A stretch of DNA of 64,000 nucleotides. Origin: Streptomyces soli. Lineage in GTDB: Bacteria > Actinomycetota > Actinomycetes > Streptomycetales > Streptomycetaceae. Numbering within the stretch: the stretch's first letter is position 1; each line of letters begins with the position of its first letter. Location of the stretch: the NCBI RefSeq assembly GCF_003999195.1, contig NZ_RJVR01000240.1:18590-82589 (forward strand). Reading direction: 5' to 3'. Below are positions 1 through 11,348 of the stretch, piece by piece. Under the pieces are notes generated by a model, which ran no database searches, had not been told where the DNA came from, and saw only the letters and a program-made list of their open reading frames with translations. Both the position numbers and the translations under genes were made by a program.

Positions 1-1993
<1,993 letters not shown>

Positions 1994-2050
1994 GGAGCCA
2001 CCCGAGGTCCCCGTGATCCCGGGGAATTCACCTGCCGACCCATCCCTCGT

Positions 2051-2064
2051 GTGACGCGGATCAC
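2051..2064. promoter_or_regulatory. Candidate Crp-type site upstream of the PFK gene
   Basis: The palindrome GTGACGCGGATCAC lies 45 bp before the PFK start and fits the Streptomyces Crp pattern GTG-N6-GNCAC at all fixed positions but one. A -10-like TAGCGT (2068-2073) abuts it, and a second inverted repeat, TTGTC-N6-GACAA, spans 2080-2095. Binding is inferred from pattern alone. Confidence 0.4.
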
Positions 2065-2108
2065 GCTAGCGTGGCCGCATTGTCAACGTCGACAAAAGGG
2101 AGAGAACC

Positions 2109-3140
2109 ATGCGGGTCGGAGTACTGACCGGCGGCGGTGACTGCCCCGGGCTCAATGCGGTCATCCGCGCCATCGTCCGCAAGGGCGTCCAGGAGTACGA
2201 CTACGACTTCATCGGCTTCCGGGACGGCTGGCGCGGGCCGCTCGAGGGCGACACCGTGCCGCTCGACATCCCGGCGGTGCGCGGGATCCTGCCGCGCGGC
2301 GGCACGATCCTCGGGTCGTCGCGCACGAATCCGCTGAAGGCGGAGAACGGCATCCGGCGGGTCAAGGAGAACCTCGCCGAGTTCGAGGTGGACGCGCTGA
2401 TCGTGATCGGCGGCGAGGACACGCTCGGCGTGGCCACCACCCTCGCCGACGACGAGTACGGCATCAACTGCGTCGGCGTACCGAAGACCATCGACAACGA
2501 CCTGTCGGCCACCGACTACACCTTCGGTTTCGACACCGCCGTCAACATCGCGACCGAGGCCATCGACCGCCTCCACACCACCGCCGAGTCGCACATGCGC
2601 GCCCTCGTCGTCGAGGTCATGGGCCGGCACGCCGGGTGGATCGCGCTGCACTCGGGTCTGGCCGGCGGCGCCAACGTCATCCTCATCCCGGAGCAGCGCT
2701 TCGACGTCGATCAGGTCTGCGCCTGGGTGGAGAGCCGCTTCAAGATCCGTTACGCGCCCATCGTGGTGGTCGCGGAGGGTGCGATGCCCAAGGACGGCGA
2801 CGTGGTCCTCAAGGACGGCACGCTCGACTCCTTCGGCCACGTACGGCTGTCCGGGGTCGGCGAATGGCTGGCCAAGGAGATCGAGAAGCGCACCGGCAAG
2901 GAGGCCAGGACCACCGTGCTCGGGCACATCCAGCGCGGCGGCACGCCGAGCGCCTTCGACCGCTGGTTGGCCACCCGCTTCGGGCTGCACGCGATCGATG
3001 CCGTACGGGACGGGGACTTCGGGAAGATGGTCGCGCTGCGCGGCACGGACATCGTGCGGGTGCCGCTGGCGGCGGCGACGGCGCACATCAAGACGGTCGA
3101 TCCGAGCCTCTACGCGGAGGCGAGCGTCTTCTTCGGATAA
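2109..3140 (+). CDS. pfkA: 6-phosphofructokinase, PPi-type active-site residues
   Basis: Phosphorylates fructose 6-phosphate at C1 in glycolysis. The product is 343 residues, with 'GGGDCPGLNA' at 8-17, the catalytic 'PKTIDND' at 125-131 and 'MGRHAGWIA'. Two residues matter. The donor-site motif is GGED, giving Asp104, where ATP-dependent enzymes have Gly, and the residue before TIDND is Lys126 rather than Gly. Asp plus Lys is the established signature of pyrophosphate-dependent PFKs (for example Amycolatopsis methanolica); known Streptomyces ATP-PFKs have GGEG. The donor may therefore be PPi, or the enzyme may have mixed specificity. GGGAGAG precedes the ATG, and a Crp-like palindrome lies upstream. 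Confidence 0.93.
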   Translation: MRVGVLTGGGDCPGLNAVIRAIVRKGVQEYDYDFIGFRDGWRGPLEGDTVPLDIPAVRGILPRGGTILGSSRTNPLKAENGIRRVKENLAEFEVDALIVIGGEDTLGVATTLADDEYGINCVGVPKTIDNDLSATDYTFGFDTAVNIATEAIDRLHTTAESHMRALVVEVMGRHAGWIALHSGLAGGANVILIPEQRFDVDQVCAWVESRFKIRYAPIVVVAEGAMPKDGDVVLKDGTLDSFGHVRLSGVGEWLAKEIEKRTGKEARTTVLGHIQRGGTPSAFDRWLATRFGLHAIDAVRDGDFGKMVALRGTDIVRVPLAAATAHIKTVDPSLYAEASVFFG

Positions 3141-3283
3141 CCCCACCGGATAAACACAAGGTTTCCTCCGCGACCCCACAGCTTTCCCTGCTTGCCATGG
3201 GAGATCAGGCGGCCTTACATTCCCTCCACCCGGCTAGTCCGGCCGCTTCGTAAACCCCCCATGAGCAGCTGAGGAGCGCCCGG

Positions 3284-3869
3284 ATGACGGGTGTACTGGC
3301 GGTTGCAGGCGGCACCGCATCCGGCAAGTCCACCCTTGCCGAGGCGCTGTCGCTGCACCATCCCGAGAGCATCGCCCTGGTCCACATCGACGACTTCTAC
3401 GTGTCCGCGCACGATCGGATGCGCGGCGTGTGGACGGTCAGCGCGACCGGCTATCCGGTCCTGGACTGGAATCACCCCGGCTCGATCGACGAGGCGGCGG
3501 TGGCGGCCGCGATCGACTCCGCGCTCTGCTCCGACCGGCGGCTGGTCGTGGTGGAGGGGCTGTTCGCGCTGACCCTCCCGGCGGTCCTCGCCCGCGCGAC
3601 CTGGCGGGTGTACGTCGACGCCCCCGACGACGTACGGCTGGCCCGGAAGATCCTCCGCAAGATCGAGGCCCAGCGGCAGGATCCGCGTATCTCGCTGCTC
3701 AACTACCTCCAGGGCGGGAGGGACCGGCATGCCCAGCATGTCGCTCCCTCCCGCGCCCTGGCCGATCTCGTGGTCGACGGCACCGCCGACGAGTACGAGA
3801 TGCTGGCCTCCGTGATGATGCTGGTCGGCCCGGTGCTCTCCGAACACCCCGCCCTGGAGGCCTCCGCCT

Positions 3870-3886
<17 letters not shown>
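3284..3886 (+). CDS. Uridine kinase-like P-loop NTPase
   Basis: A 200-residue P-loop kinase of the uridine kinase/phosphoribulokinase family. Walker A is 'GGTASGKST' at 9-17, followed by 'IDDFYVS', the segment in which uridine kinases carry a substrate-contacting Asp. The basic 'RKILRKIEAQRQDP' stretch resembles a lid. RBS GAGGAG at 3271-3276 supports the ATG at 3284. It is convergent with the anthranilate synthase gene and their 3' ends overlap by 17 bp. The substrate cannot be read from sequence. Uridine/cytidine is the family default, so I leave the symbol blank. Confidence 0.85.
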
Positions 3887-5747
<1,861 letters not shown>

Positions 5748-5807
5748 GGCGGTTCCTTCCGGTACGGACTACTGAGTACGGGAGGAGCGGCCGGGCTGCG
5801 GAAACGC

Positions 5808-5834
5808 CGAAGGCCGCCCCTGGGGCGGCCTTCG
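5808..5834 (-). terminator. Attenuator terminator of trpEG
   Basis: A 27-nt perfect inverted repeat (13-nt arms, CGAAGGCCGCCCC and complement, around one base) followed on the minus strand by a short T run (GCGTTTC). It lies between the leader-peptide stop and the trpEG RBS, where a transcription attenuator terminator is expected. Confidence 0.85.
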
Positions 5835-5856
5835 CGATGTCTTGGGTGCGCGCGAG

Positions 5857-5922
5857 TCAGTGGGCCGCCGGATGAGCGGTCCACCACCAGTTCATGTTCA
5901 TGCTGATCTGCTTCGCGTGCAT
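5857..5922 (-). CDS. trpL: trp leader peptide (attenuator)
   Basis: A 21-codon ORF on the minus strand starting ATG at 5922 and ending TGA at 5857-5859. It contains three consecutive Trp codons within 'NWWWTAH' (codons 12-14). A CGGAG sequence sits just before the ATG. The terminator hairpin at 5808-5834 starts 22 nt past the stop, and the fused anthranilate synthase begins 61 nt beyond that. Ribosome stalling at the Trp codons when charged tRNA-Trp is scarce should prevent hairpin formation and allow read-through into trpEG. Similar Trp attenuators are described for Streptomyces trpE genes. Confidence 0.88.
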   Translation of the reverse strand: MHAKQISMNMNWWWTAHPAAH

Positions 5923-5956
5923 ACTCCGCACTTTAGCGCACGTCCACGAAGATCGG

Positions 5957-6202
5957 ATGGCCTTGATCATCGCCGCCGTTGTGCTCTACGTGGCCATGCT
6001 CGCCATCACCTTCGCCGTCAACGTCCCCCTCAACGACCAGCTCGAAGCCGCCGGCACACCCGACCGCATCCCCGACCTCGCCGCCGTCCGCGAGCACTTC
6101 GAAACCACCTGGGTCCGCTGGAACATCGTCCGCACCCTCACCTGCACCGTCGCCCTGGCCTGCCTGTCCTGGGCCCTGGTGCTCAGCGGGCGCCGAGCCT
6201 AG
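5957..6202 (+). pseudogene. DUF1772 (anthrone oxygenase-like) C-terminal half
   Basis: An 81-residue frame matching only the second half of the DUF1772/anthrone-oxygenase family of about 150-residue membrane proteins. It has one hydrophobic helix at the start, the conserved 'TFAVNVPLNDQL' and 'WVRWNIVR' motifs, then a last transmembrane helix. The first two helices are missing, and their place is taken by the oppositely oriented trp leader. It ends 20 bp inside the 3' end of the reverse-strand gene at 6183-6542. No clear RBS is visible. It is most likely a relic; a functional two-helix protein cannot be excluded. Confidence 0.6.
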
Positions 6203-6542
6203 CCAGTACGGCGTCGAAGAACTGCCAGCCGTCGACCTCGGCCGCCGCGCCGACCGTCAAGGAGTGACCGGCGGCCAGTGCCTCGTCCAGGAAGGCCCTT
6301 ACCGTGCCGGGAAGGTTGAGGTTGAGGTAGCCGCCGTCGCCGGGGCGCCATACGCCGCCCTCGTGCACCACGGCGCCGTTGAGCGGGAAGGCGAAGCGGA
6401 GGCGGCCGCCCGCCGGCTCCGCCCGGAAGACGGTCAGCACTTCCTGGCAGTCGGCCCCGGACGGCCCGCCGTGCCGGTGGCCGACGGTCCAGCGGAAGCG
6501 GTCCGGGCCTACGGTCAGGCGGCGGGACCGGCAACGGGTCAT
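6183..6542 (-). CDS. Conserved hypothetical protein, 119 aa
   Basis: A small soluble protein with no family I can name. It starts with a basic N-terminus ('MTRCRSRRLTVGPDRFRW') and has a beta-rich middle ('VLTVFRAEPAGGRLRFAFPL') and a Gly/Leu-rich 'GGYLNLNLPGTVRAFLDEAL'. Its ATG is 16 nt beyond the stop of the GIDE-domain gene, so the two are probably co-transcribed. Codon use matches its neighbours, which supports real coding. Its 3' end overlaps the DUF1772 relic. Confidence 0.6.
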   Translation of the reverse strand: MTRCRSRRLTVGPDRFRWTVGHRHGGPSGADCQEVLTVFRAEPAGGRLRFAFPLNGAVVHEGGVWRPGDGGYLNLNLPGTVRAFLDEALAAGHSLTVGAAAEVDGWQFFDAVLARLGAR

Positions 6543-6558
6543 GCGGGACTCGCGGGGA

Positions 6559-7338
6559 TCAGTGGATGATGCCGAGCACCAGCAGGACGACGCCGGCGAC
6601 GGCGGCGACGCCGGAGCCGATGCCGAAGCCGAGGACGTTGTTGTTCTCGGACCGGAGGAGTTCTTCCTCGGTCTTGACGGACATGAGGAAGACACCGCCC
6701 TCGGCCGGCTCGCCGACGGCCAGGCGGCCGTTGGTGTCGGCCGCCTCGCCGTGGACGTAGAAGCGGCTGCCGGGGCGGACGATCCACTCCTCGCGCTTGA
6801 AGCCGATGGTCCCGTCGCTGCGGCCGAGGTTCAGGCGCAGGGGGCCGAGTTCGAGGCGGTTGGCGGTGCCGCCGTCGTGGACGTCGAAGCGGTCGAGCAC
6901 CTTCTCGGCACCGATGACCTCGTGCTTGCCGGGGCGTATGACCATCTTGCCGGTGGCGTCCTCGACGAAGAAGGCGGTGGTGCTGGTGTAGTCGGAGAGG
7001 GTTTCGGTGCGGGTCCTGCGCTGCCGCCGGCCCTTGCTGTCGTGGTACGTCTCCTCATACTTACGGGTGATCTTGTGGCGGTGCCACACGCACTCCAGGC
7101 TCTCGAGCTGGGACTTCAGCGCGCCGTCCTTGTGCGGCCGGACCAGCCCCTCCACCTCGCACCGGTAGCGGAAGGCGCCCTGGCCCGCCGCCTGGACGGC
7201 CGCGTCGTGCAGGGCGCGCAGGTCCTGGACGGGCAGCGTCTCGGTGCTCTCCATGGAGCGGGCGCGCCCGTGCGCGGCACGTGCCAGAAACGCGCAGACC
7301 ACCGCCGCGACCAATACGGCCAGACCAATCCAGATCAC
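6559..7338 (-). CDS. GIDE-domain membrane protein
   Basis: A 259-residue protein with an N-terminal transmembrane helix (about 2-19), a central soluble beta-rich domain of about 200 residues and a C-terminal transmembrane helix (about 237-257). The central part ('FRYRCEVEG', 'LECVWHRHKITRKYEE', 'STTAFFVEDATGKMVIRP', 'YVHGEA') resembles the GIDE domain found in the mitochondrial E3 ligase MUL1/MULAN and in some bacterial proteins. No RING domain follows. I chose the GTG at 7338 because GGGGAG precedes it by a few bases. It is followed by the 119-aa hypothetical in a likely operon and is divergent from aroH. Its function in bacteria is unknown. Confidence 0.75.
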   Translation of the reverse strand: MIWIGLAVLVAAVVCAFLARAAHGRARSMESTETLPVQDLRALHDAAVQAAGQGAFRYRCEVEGLVRPHKDGALKSQLESLECVWHRHKITRKYEETYHDSKGRRQRRTRTETLSDYTSTTAFFVEDATGKMVIRPGKHEVIGAEKVLDRFDVHDGGTANRLELGPLRLNLGRSDGTIGFKREEWIVRPGSRFYVHGEAADTNGRLAVGEPAEGGVFLMSVKTEEELLRSENNNVLGFGIGSGVAAVAGVVLLVLGIIH

Positions 7339-7466
7339 AACATCTCCCCGAGCCACGTGGGCTTTCTCGACCGCGGCGACTTTATACGGCCCGGGAAGTC
7401 GCGGGTGAGGCCGGTGAGGCTGTCTCATCCACTGGGCTGATGCGAAAAACAGTCGACACGACCCCG

Positions 7467-7480
7467 TAATGTGGGATGCG
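7467..7480 (+). promoter_or_regulatory. Candidate leaderless promoter of aroH
   Basis: A -10-like TAATGT (7467-7472) is followed by 7 nt and then the GTG start at 7480, with no Shine-Dalgarno sequence. This spacing puts the transcription start on the start codon. No good -35 box is visible. Confidence 0.4.
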
Positions 7481-8826
7481 TGACCGTGAACGCTGAAACC
7501 CACGCCGGTGGCAACGCCTGGCGACACCTGCCCGCGGCGCAGCAGCCCGAGTACCCCGATGCCGAGGCTCTGCGCGATGTGATCGCGGACCTCGAATCGT
7601 ATCCGCCGCTCGTCTTCGCGGGCGAGTGCGACCAGCTGCGCGACCGTCTGGGCGCCGTCGCCCGTGGCGAGGCGTTCCTACTGCAGGGCGGCGACTGCGC
7701 GGAGGCCTTCGACGCGGTGTCCGCGGACCAGATCCGCAACAAGCTGAAGACGCTGCTGCAGATGGGCGCCGTGCTCACGTACGCGGGCTCGGTGCCCGTC
7801 GTGAAGGTGGGCCGGATCGCCGGCCAGTACAGCAAGCCGCGCTCGAAGCCGACCGAGACCCGCGACGGGGTCACGCTGCCGACCTACCGGGGCGACTCGG
7901 TCAACGGCTACGAGTTCACCGAGGAGTCCCGGATCCCGGATCCGGAGCGGCTGAAGCGGATGTACAACGCGTCGTCGGCGACGCTGAACCTCGTACGGGC
8001 CTTCACGACCGGCGGTTACGCGGACCTGCGGCAGGTGCACGCCTGGAACCAGGACTTCGTGAAGTCGTCCCCCTCCGGCCAGCGCTACGAGGCCCTGGCC
8101 CGGGAGATCGACAACGCGCTGTACTTCATGGAGGCGTGCGGGGTGGACCCCGCCGAGTTCCGGACCGTGGAGTTCTACGCGTCGCACGAGGCACTGCTGC
8201 TGGACTACGAATCGGCGCTGACCCGCACCGACTCGCGGACCGGCAACCTGTACGACGTGTCGGGCCACATGGTGTGGATCGGCGAGCGCACCCGGCAGCT
8301 GAACGGGGCCCACGTCGAGTTCGCGTCGCGGATCCGCAACCCGATCGGGGTGAAGCTCGGTCCGACGACGGCGCCGGAAGAGGCGCTGGCGCTGATCGAC
8401 AAGCTGGACCCGGAGCGCGAGCCGGGGCGGCTCACGTTCATTTCCCGGATGGGCGCCGACAAGGTCCGCGACAAGCTGCCGACCCTCGTGGAGAAGGTCA
8501 GCGCGTCCGGTGCCCGGGTGGCCTGGGTCTGCGACCCGATGCACGGCAATACCTTCGAGGCGGCCTCCGGCCACAAGACCCGCCGCTTCGACGACGTCCT
8601 GGACGAGGTCAAGGGCTTCTTCGAGGTGCACCACGGCCTGGGCACGCACCCGGGCGGCATCCACGTGGAGCTGACCGGTGACGACGTGACGGAGTGCGTG
8701 GGCGGCGGCGACGAGATCTTCGTCGACGACCTGCACCAGCGGTACGAGACGGCCTGCGACCCGCGGCTCAACCGCAGCCAGTCGCTCGATCTGGCCTTCC
8801 TGGTCGCGGAGATGTACCGGCGGTAG
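7480..8826 (+). CDS. aroH: Class II 3-deoxy-7-phosphoheptulonate synthase
   Basis: Joins phosphoenolpyruvate and erythrose 4-phosphate to DAHP, the entry step of the shikimate pathway. At 448 residues it fits the class II (plant/actinobacterial) family. Typical motifs are 'RLPAAQQPEYPD'-like N-terminus, 'LLQGGDCAEAFD' (metal Cys), 'RIAGQYSKPRS', 'GERTRQL', 'WVCDPMHGNT' and 'GGIHVELTGDDVTEC'. I favour GTG at 7480 over GTG at 7471 because family members begin about ten residues before 'GNAWRHLP'. There is no leader peptide or terminator upstream, so it is not attenuated like trpEG. It probably feeds both trpEG and trpD. Confidence 0.95.
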   Translation: MTVNAETHAGGNAWRHLPAAQQPEYPDAEALRDVIADLESYPPLVFAGECDQLRDRLGAVARGEAFLLQGGDCAEAFDAVSADQIRNKLKTLLQMGAVLTYAGSVPVVKVGRIAGQYSKPRSKPTETRDGVTLPTYRGDSVNGYEFTEESRIPDPERLKRMYNASSATLNLVRAFTTGGYADLRQVHAWNQDFVKSSPSGQRYEALAREIDNALYFMEACGVDPAEFRTVEFYASHEALLLDYESALTRTDSRTGNLYDVSGHMVWIGERTRQLNGAHVEFASRIRNPIGVKLGPTTAPEEALALIDKLDPEREPGRLTFISRMGADKVRDKLPTLVEKVSASGARVAWVCDPMHGNTFEAASGHKTRRFDDVLDEVKGFFEVHHGLGTHPGGIHVELTGDDVTECVGGGDEIFVDDLHQRYETACDPRLNRSQSLDLAFLVAEMYRR

Positions 8827-8915
8827 CACCCGGAATACCCGGCGGCAACTGGACGAGGGGCACGGATCACATCGATCCTTGCCCCTCACCACTTTTCACT
8901 CCGACGGACGCCGGG

Positions 8916-8934
8916 TAAGGTTAGGTTAACCTCA
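8916..8934. promoter_or_regulatory. Iron box (DmdR1/IdeR-type operator)
   Basis: The 19-mer TAAGGTTAGGTTAACCTCA matches the actinobacterial iron-box consensus TTAGGTTAGGCTAACCTAA at 16 of 19 positions. It lies 20 bp before the bfd start. Repression by the Fe(II)-loaded regulator DmdR1 is the likely control, giving bfd expression in low iron. Confidence 0.85.
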
Positions 8935-8953
8935 GGTCGGGACCCGGGAAGGG

Positions 8954-9199
8954 GTGAACCGCGTGTACGTCTGCTCGTGCTTCGGCATCACCGAAGAGCA
9001 GGTCAAGCAGCATGCGGATGCCGGCCGCTGCACCCCCCGCCAGATCGCCTCGGCCTGCAAGGCCGGCACCGACTGCGGCTCGTGCGTACGTCGTATACAG
9101 GCCCTGCTGGGCCGTGGTACCAGCTGCGCCCCCCGTACGGAGATGGCGACGACCGTCGCCCGGACCTTCGTACCGGACGAGGCGGCGCGGGCCGCGTAG
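8954..9199 (+). CDS. bfd: Bacterioferritin-associated ferredoxin
   Basis: A [2Fe-2S] protein that reduces ferric iron in bacterioferritin and releases it. The 81-residue product has the Fer2_BFD ligands C-x-C ('VCSCFG') and C-x2-C ('GTDCGSCVRR'), then a variable tail of about 25 residues beyond the usual domain. GTG at 8954 or GTG at 8963 could start it; GGAAGGGG precedes both. An iron box directly upstream, and the bfr gene facing it tail to tail 6 bp away, fit a low-iron mobilisation role. Confidence 0.9.
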   Translation: MNRVYVCSCFGITEEQVKQHADAGRCTPRQIASACKAGTDCGSCVRRIQALLGRGTSCAPRTEMATTVARTFVPDEAARAA

Positions 9200-9205
9200 C
9201 CCGCC

Positions 9206-9685
9206 TCAGCTCTCCGGCTGTTCGATCAGCTGGGCGATGTAGAGCGCCTCACCAAGCTTCTCGACCAGATCCAGCTGGGTGTCGAGGTAGTCGATGTGGT
9301 GCTCCTCGTCCGCGAGGATGCTCTCGAAGATATTGGCCGAGGTGATGTCACCCTTGGCCCGCATGACCTCGATGCCGCGCTTGAGGCGGTCGATCGCCTC
9401 GACCTCGACCTCGCGGTCGGCCCGGAACATCTCGGTGACCGTCTGGCCCACGCGGACATGGAAGAGCCGCTGGTAGTTGGGCAGGCCCTCGAGGAAGAGG
9501 ATGCGGTCGGTGAGCACTTCCGCGTGCTTCATCTCGTCGAACGACTCGTGACGCGTGTACTTCGCGAGCTTCGTCCAGCCGAAGTTCTCCTGCATCTTGG
9601 CGTGCAGGAAGTACTGGTTGATCGCGGTCAGCTCGCCGGTCAGCTGCTCGTTCAAGAACTCGATGACCTCGGGGTCGCCCTGCAT
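9206..9685 (-). CDS. bfr: Bacterioferritin
   Basis: A heme-containing ferritin that oxidises and stores iron in a 24-mer shell. The product is 159 residues. All ferroxidase ligands are present by position: Glu18, Glu51, His54, Glu94, Glu127 and His130. The inter-subunit heme ligand Met52 is also conserved, so this is a true heme bacterioferritin. It is convergent with bfd. I find no iron box in front of bfr itself, which suggests the two genes respond to iron in opposite ways. Confidence 0.96.
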   Translation of the reverse strand: MQGDPEVIEFLNEQLTGELTAINQYFLHAKMQENFGWTKLAKYTRHESFDEMKHAEVLTDRILFLEGLPNYQRLFHVRVGQTVTEMFRADREVEVEAIDRLKRGIEVMRAKGDITSANIFESILADEEHHIDYLDTQLDLVEKLGEALYIAQLIEQPES

Positions 9686-9851
9686 GGCAGACTCCGTCCT
9701 TCCTCACGGGGTTCGACAAGTTGCCCGCCGCATCATGGCATCGCACGCCTGGCTGATCCAGTAAGTGGAAGCTTAGTGCCACGGACCGGCTTGTCACCGT
9801 TTGGGATGGTCCTGGTCGGTAGCACTGCATCCGGTCTGTCACCATGGAGTC

Positions 9852-10475
9852 ATGGGTCAGTCCGAACGTCACGAGGGGAAGCCGGACGAGCTTCCTCCGG
9901 GGCAGCGGCTTCAGCGCGGCTGGCCGGTGACGCACTACGGACCCGTACCGCGCTTCAAGCCGGACCGCTGGGAATTCAGGGTGTTCGGTGCCACGGCGGA
10001 CGGTGACAAACACTGCTGGAACCACGAGGAGTTCGCTGCGCTGCCGTATACGACGGTCGTCGGTGACTTCCACTGCGTGACCAAGTTCAGCATGCTCGGC
10101 GTCGAGTGGGGCGGGGTCGCTGCCTCCGCGGTCCTGAAGCTGGCACCGCCCGCGCCCGAGGTCACCCATGTGATGGTCTGGGCCGAGTACGGCTTCAGCT
10201 CGAATCTCCGGCTCTCCGACTTCGCCGACGACAAGTCGATATTCGCCACCCATCGCGGGGGCGAGCCGCTCACTGCGGAACATGGCTTCCCCGCCCGGCT
10301 CATCGTGCCCCACCTGTACGCCTGGAAGGGCCCCAAGTGGGTCCGTGGCGTCGAGTACATGACCGCCGACCGTCGCGGCTTCTGGGAGGAGCGCGGCTAT
10401 CACAACGTCGGCGACCCCTGGGCCGAGCAGCGCTACTCGTACCAGGAGGAGCCCGGCGACGGGCCCGAACTCTAG
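9852..10475 (+). CDS. Molybdopterin-dependent sulfite oxidase-family protein
   Basis: A 207-residue protein of the SUOX/MsrP oxidoreductase fold without signal peptide or heme domain. The molybdenum-ligand cysteine is Cys75 in 'GDFHCVTKFS'. Further family blocks are 'VTHYGPVPRF', 'GFSSNL' and 'PARLIVPHLYAWKGPKWVRGVEY'. I chose the ATG at 9852, since the frame reaches further upstream but into unlike sequence. Cytoplasmic relatives are annotated only as sulfite oxidase-like, and the physiological substrate is unknown. Confidence 0.85.
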   Translation: MGQSERHEGKPDELPPGQRLQRGWPVTHYGPVPRFKPDRWEFRVFGATADGDKHCWNHEEFAALPYTTVVGDFHCVTKFSMLGVEWGGVAASAVLKLAPPAPEVTHVMVWAEYGFSSNLRLSDFADDKSIFATHRGGEPLTAEHGFPARLIVPHLYAWKGPKWVRGVEYMTADRRGFWEERGYHNVGDPWAEQRYSYQEEPGDGPEL

Positions 10476-10483
10476 CCCCAGCC

Positions 10484-11347
10484 CTAGCCGCGAAGCCGCT
10501 TGAGGCGGGCGATGTCCGCCGCGTGGCCCTCCGGACCGCCCGGGGTCTCGATGACCAGCGGGACGCCGGCCGTGGCGGGGTGGATGAAGAGATCGGCGAA
10601 GGCGTCCTCGCCGATGTGGCCGGCGCCGATGTTCTCGTGGCGGTCCTTGTGGGCGCCGACCACGTCCTTGGAGTCGTTGGCGTGGATGAGCCGCAGCCGC
10701 CCCTCGCCGACGGTGTCGACCAGTTCGTCCAGCAGGAGCTTCATGCCGCCCGGCGCCGCCATGTCGTGCCCGGCGGCGAAGGCGTGGCAGGTGTCCAGGC
10801 AGACGCCCAGCCGGGGGTGCCGGTCAAGTACGTCGAAGTACGGGCCGAGGTCCTCGGCGAGGGAGCAGAGGGAGAAGCCCTGGCCGGCGGTGGGCTCCAG
10901 GAGCAGCCAGGGGTCATCGTCGTGGGTCAGCTCGTCCAGCAGCGGCAGCATCCGCTCCCTGGCCTGGGCGAGGGCGACGGAACGCGGCCGGCCGCCGGTC
11001 GCCGACCCGGTGTGGACGACGACGCCGAGGGCGCCGATGTCCCGGGCCCGGCGCAGCGAGTGGCGCAGTGAGTCCACGGACTTATCGACGGTCGCCTCGG
11101 TGTGCGAGCCGAAGTTGATCAGGTAGGGCGCGTGGACGTACGCCGGGATGCCCTCGGCGGCGCAGCGCTCGCGGAAGGCCTGGTCCTGGGCCGGGCTGCC
11201 GGGCGGGGTGGCCCAGCCGCGCGGGTTGGCGACGAAGACCTGTACGGCCTCGGCGCCCATGGTCCGCGCGTACGACAGCCCGACGCGCGCGAGGCCGCCC
11301 GCGACGGGGGTATGGCCGCCGACGGGGTTACGGAGGTCACCGGGCAC
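10484..11347 (-). CDS. nfo: Endonuclease IV (AP endonuclease family 2)
   Basis: Cuts DNA 5' to abasic sites in base excision repair. The 287-residue TIM barrel keeps the trinuclear zinc ligand pattern: 'HAPYL', 'VVHTGS', 'LLLEPTAGQG', 'CLDTCHAFAAG', 'HANDSKD', 'HKDRHENIGAGHIG' and 'VIETPGG'. The GTG start lies one base after the stop of the PASTA kinase gene, so translation is probably coupled. Its place in a kinase operon, with no other repair genes, is noteworthy. Confidence 0.92.
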   Translation of the reverse strand: MPGDLRNPVGGHTPVAGGLARVGLSYARTMGAEAVQVFVANPRGWATPPGSPAQDQAFRERCAAEGIPAYVHAPYLINFGSHTEATVDKSVDSLRHSLRRARDIGALGVVVHTGSATGGRPRSVALAQARERMLPLLDELTHDDDPWLLLEPTAGQGFSLCSLAEDLGPYFDVLDRHPRLGVCLDTCHAFAAGHDMAAPGGMKLLLDELVDTVGEGRLRLIHANDSKDVVGAHKDRHENIGAGHIGEDAFADLFIHPATAGVPLVIETPGGPEGHAADIARLKRLRG

Positions 11348-11348
11348 G

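Noticed and set aside
5894..5956. An upstream in-frame start extending the DUF1772 fragment
   Set aside because: These codons are antisense to the trp leader peptide and do not match the family.
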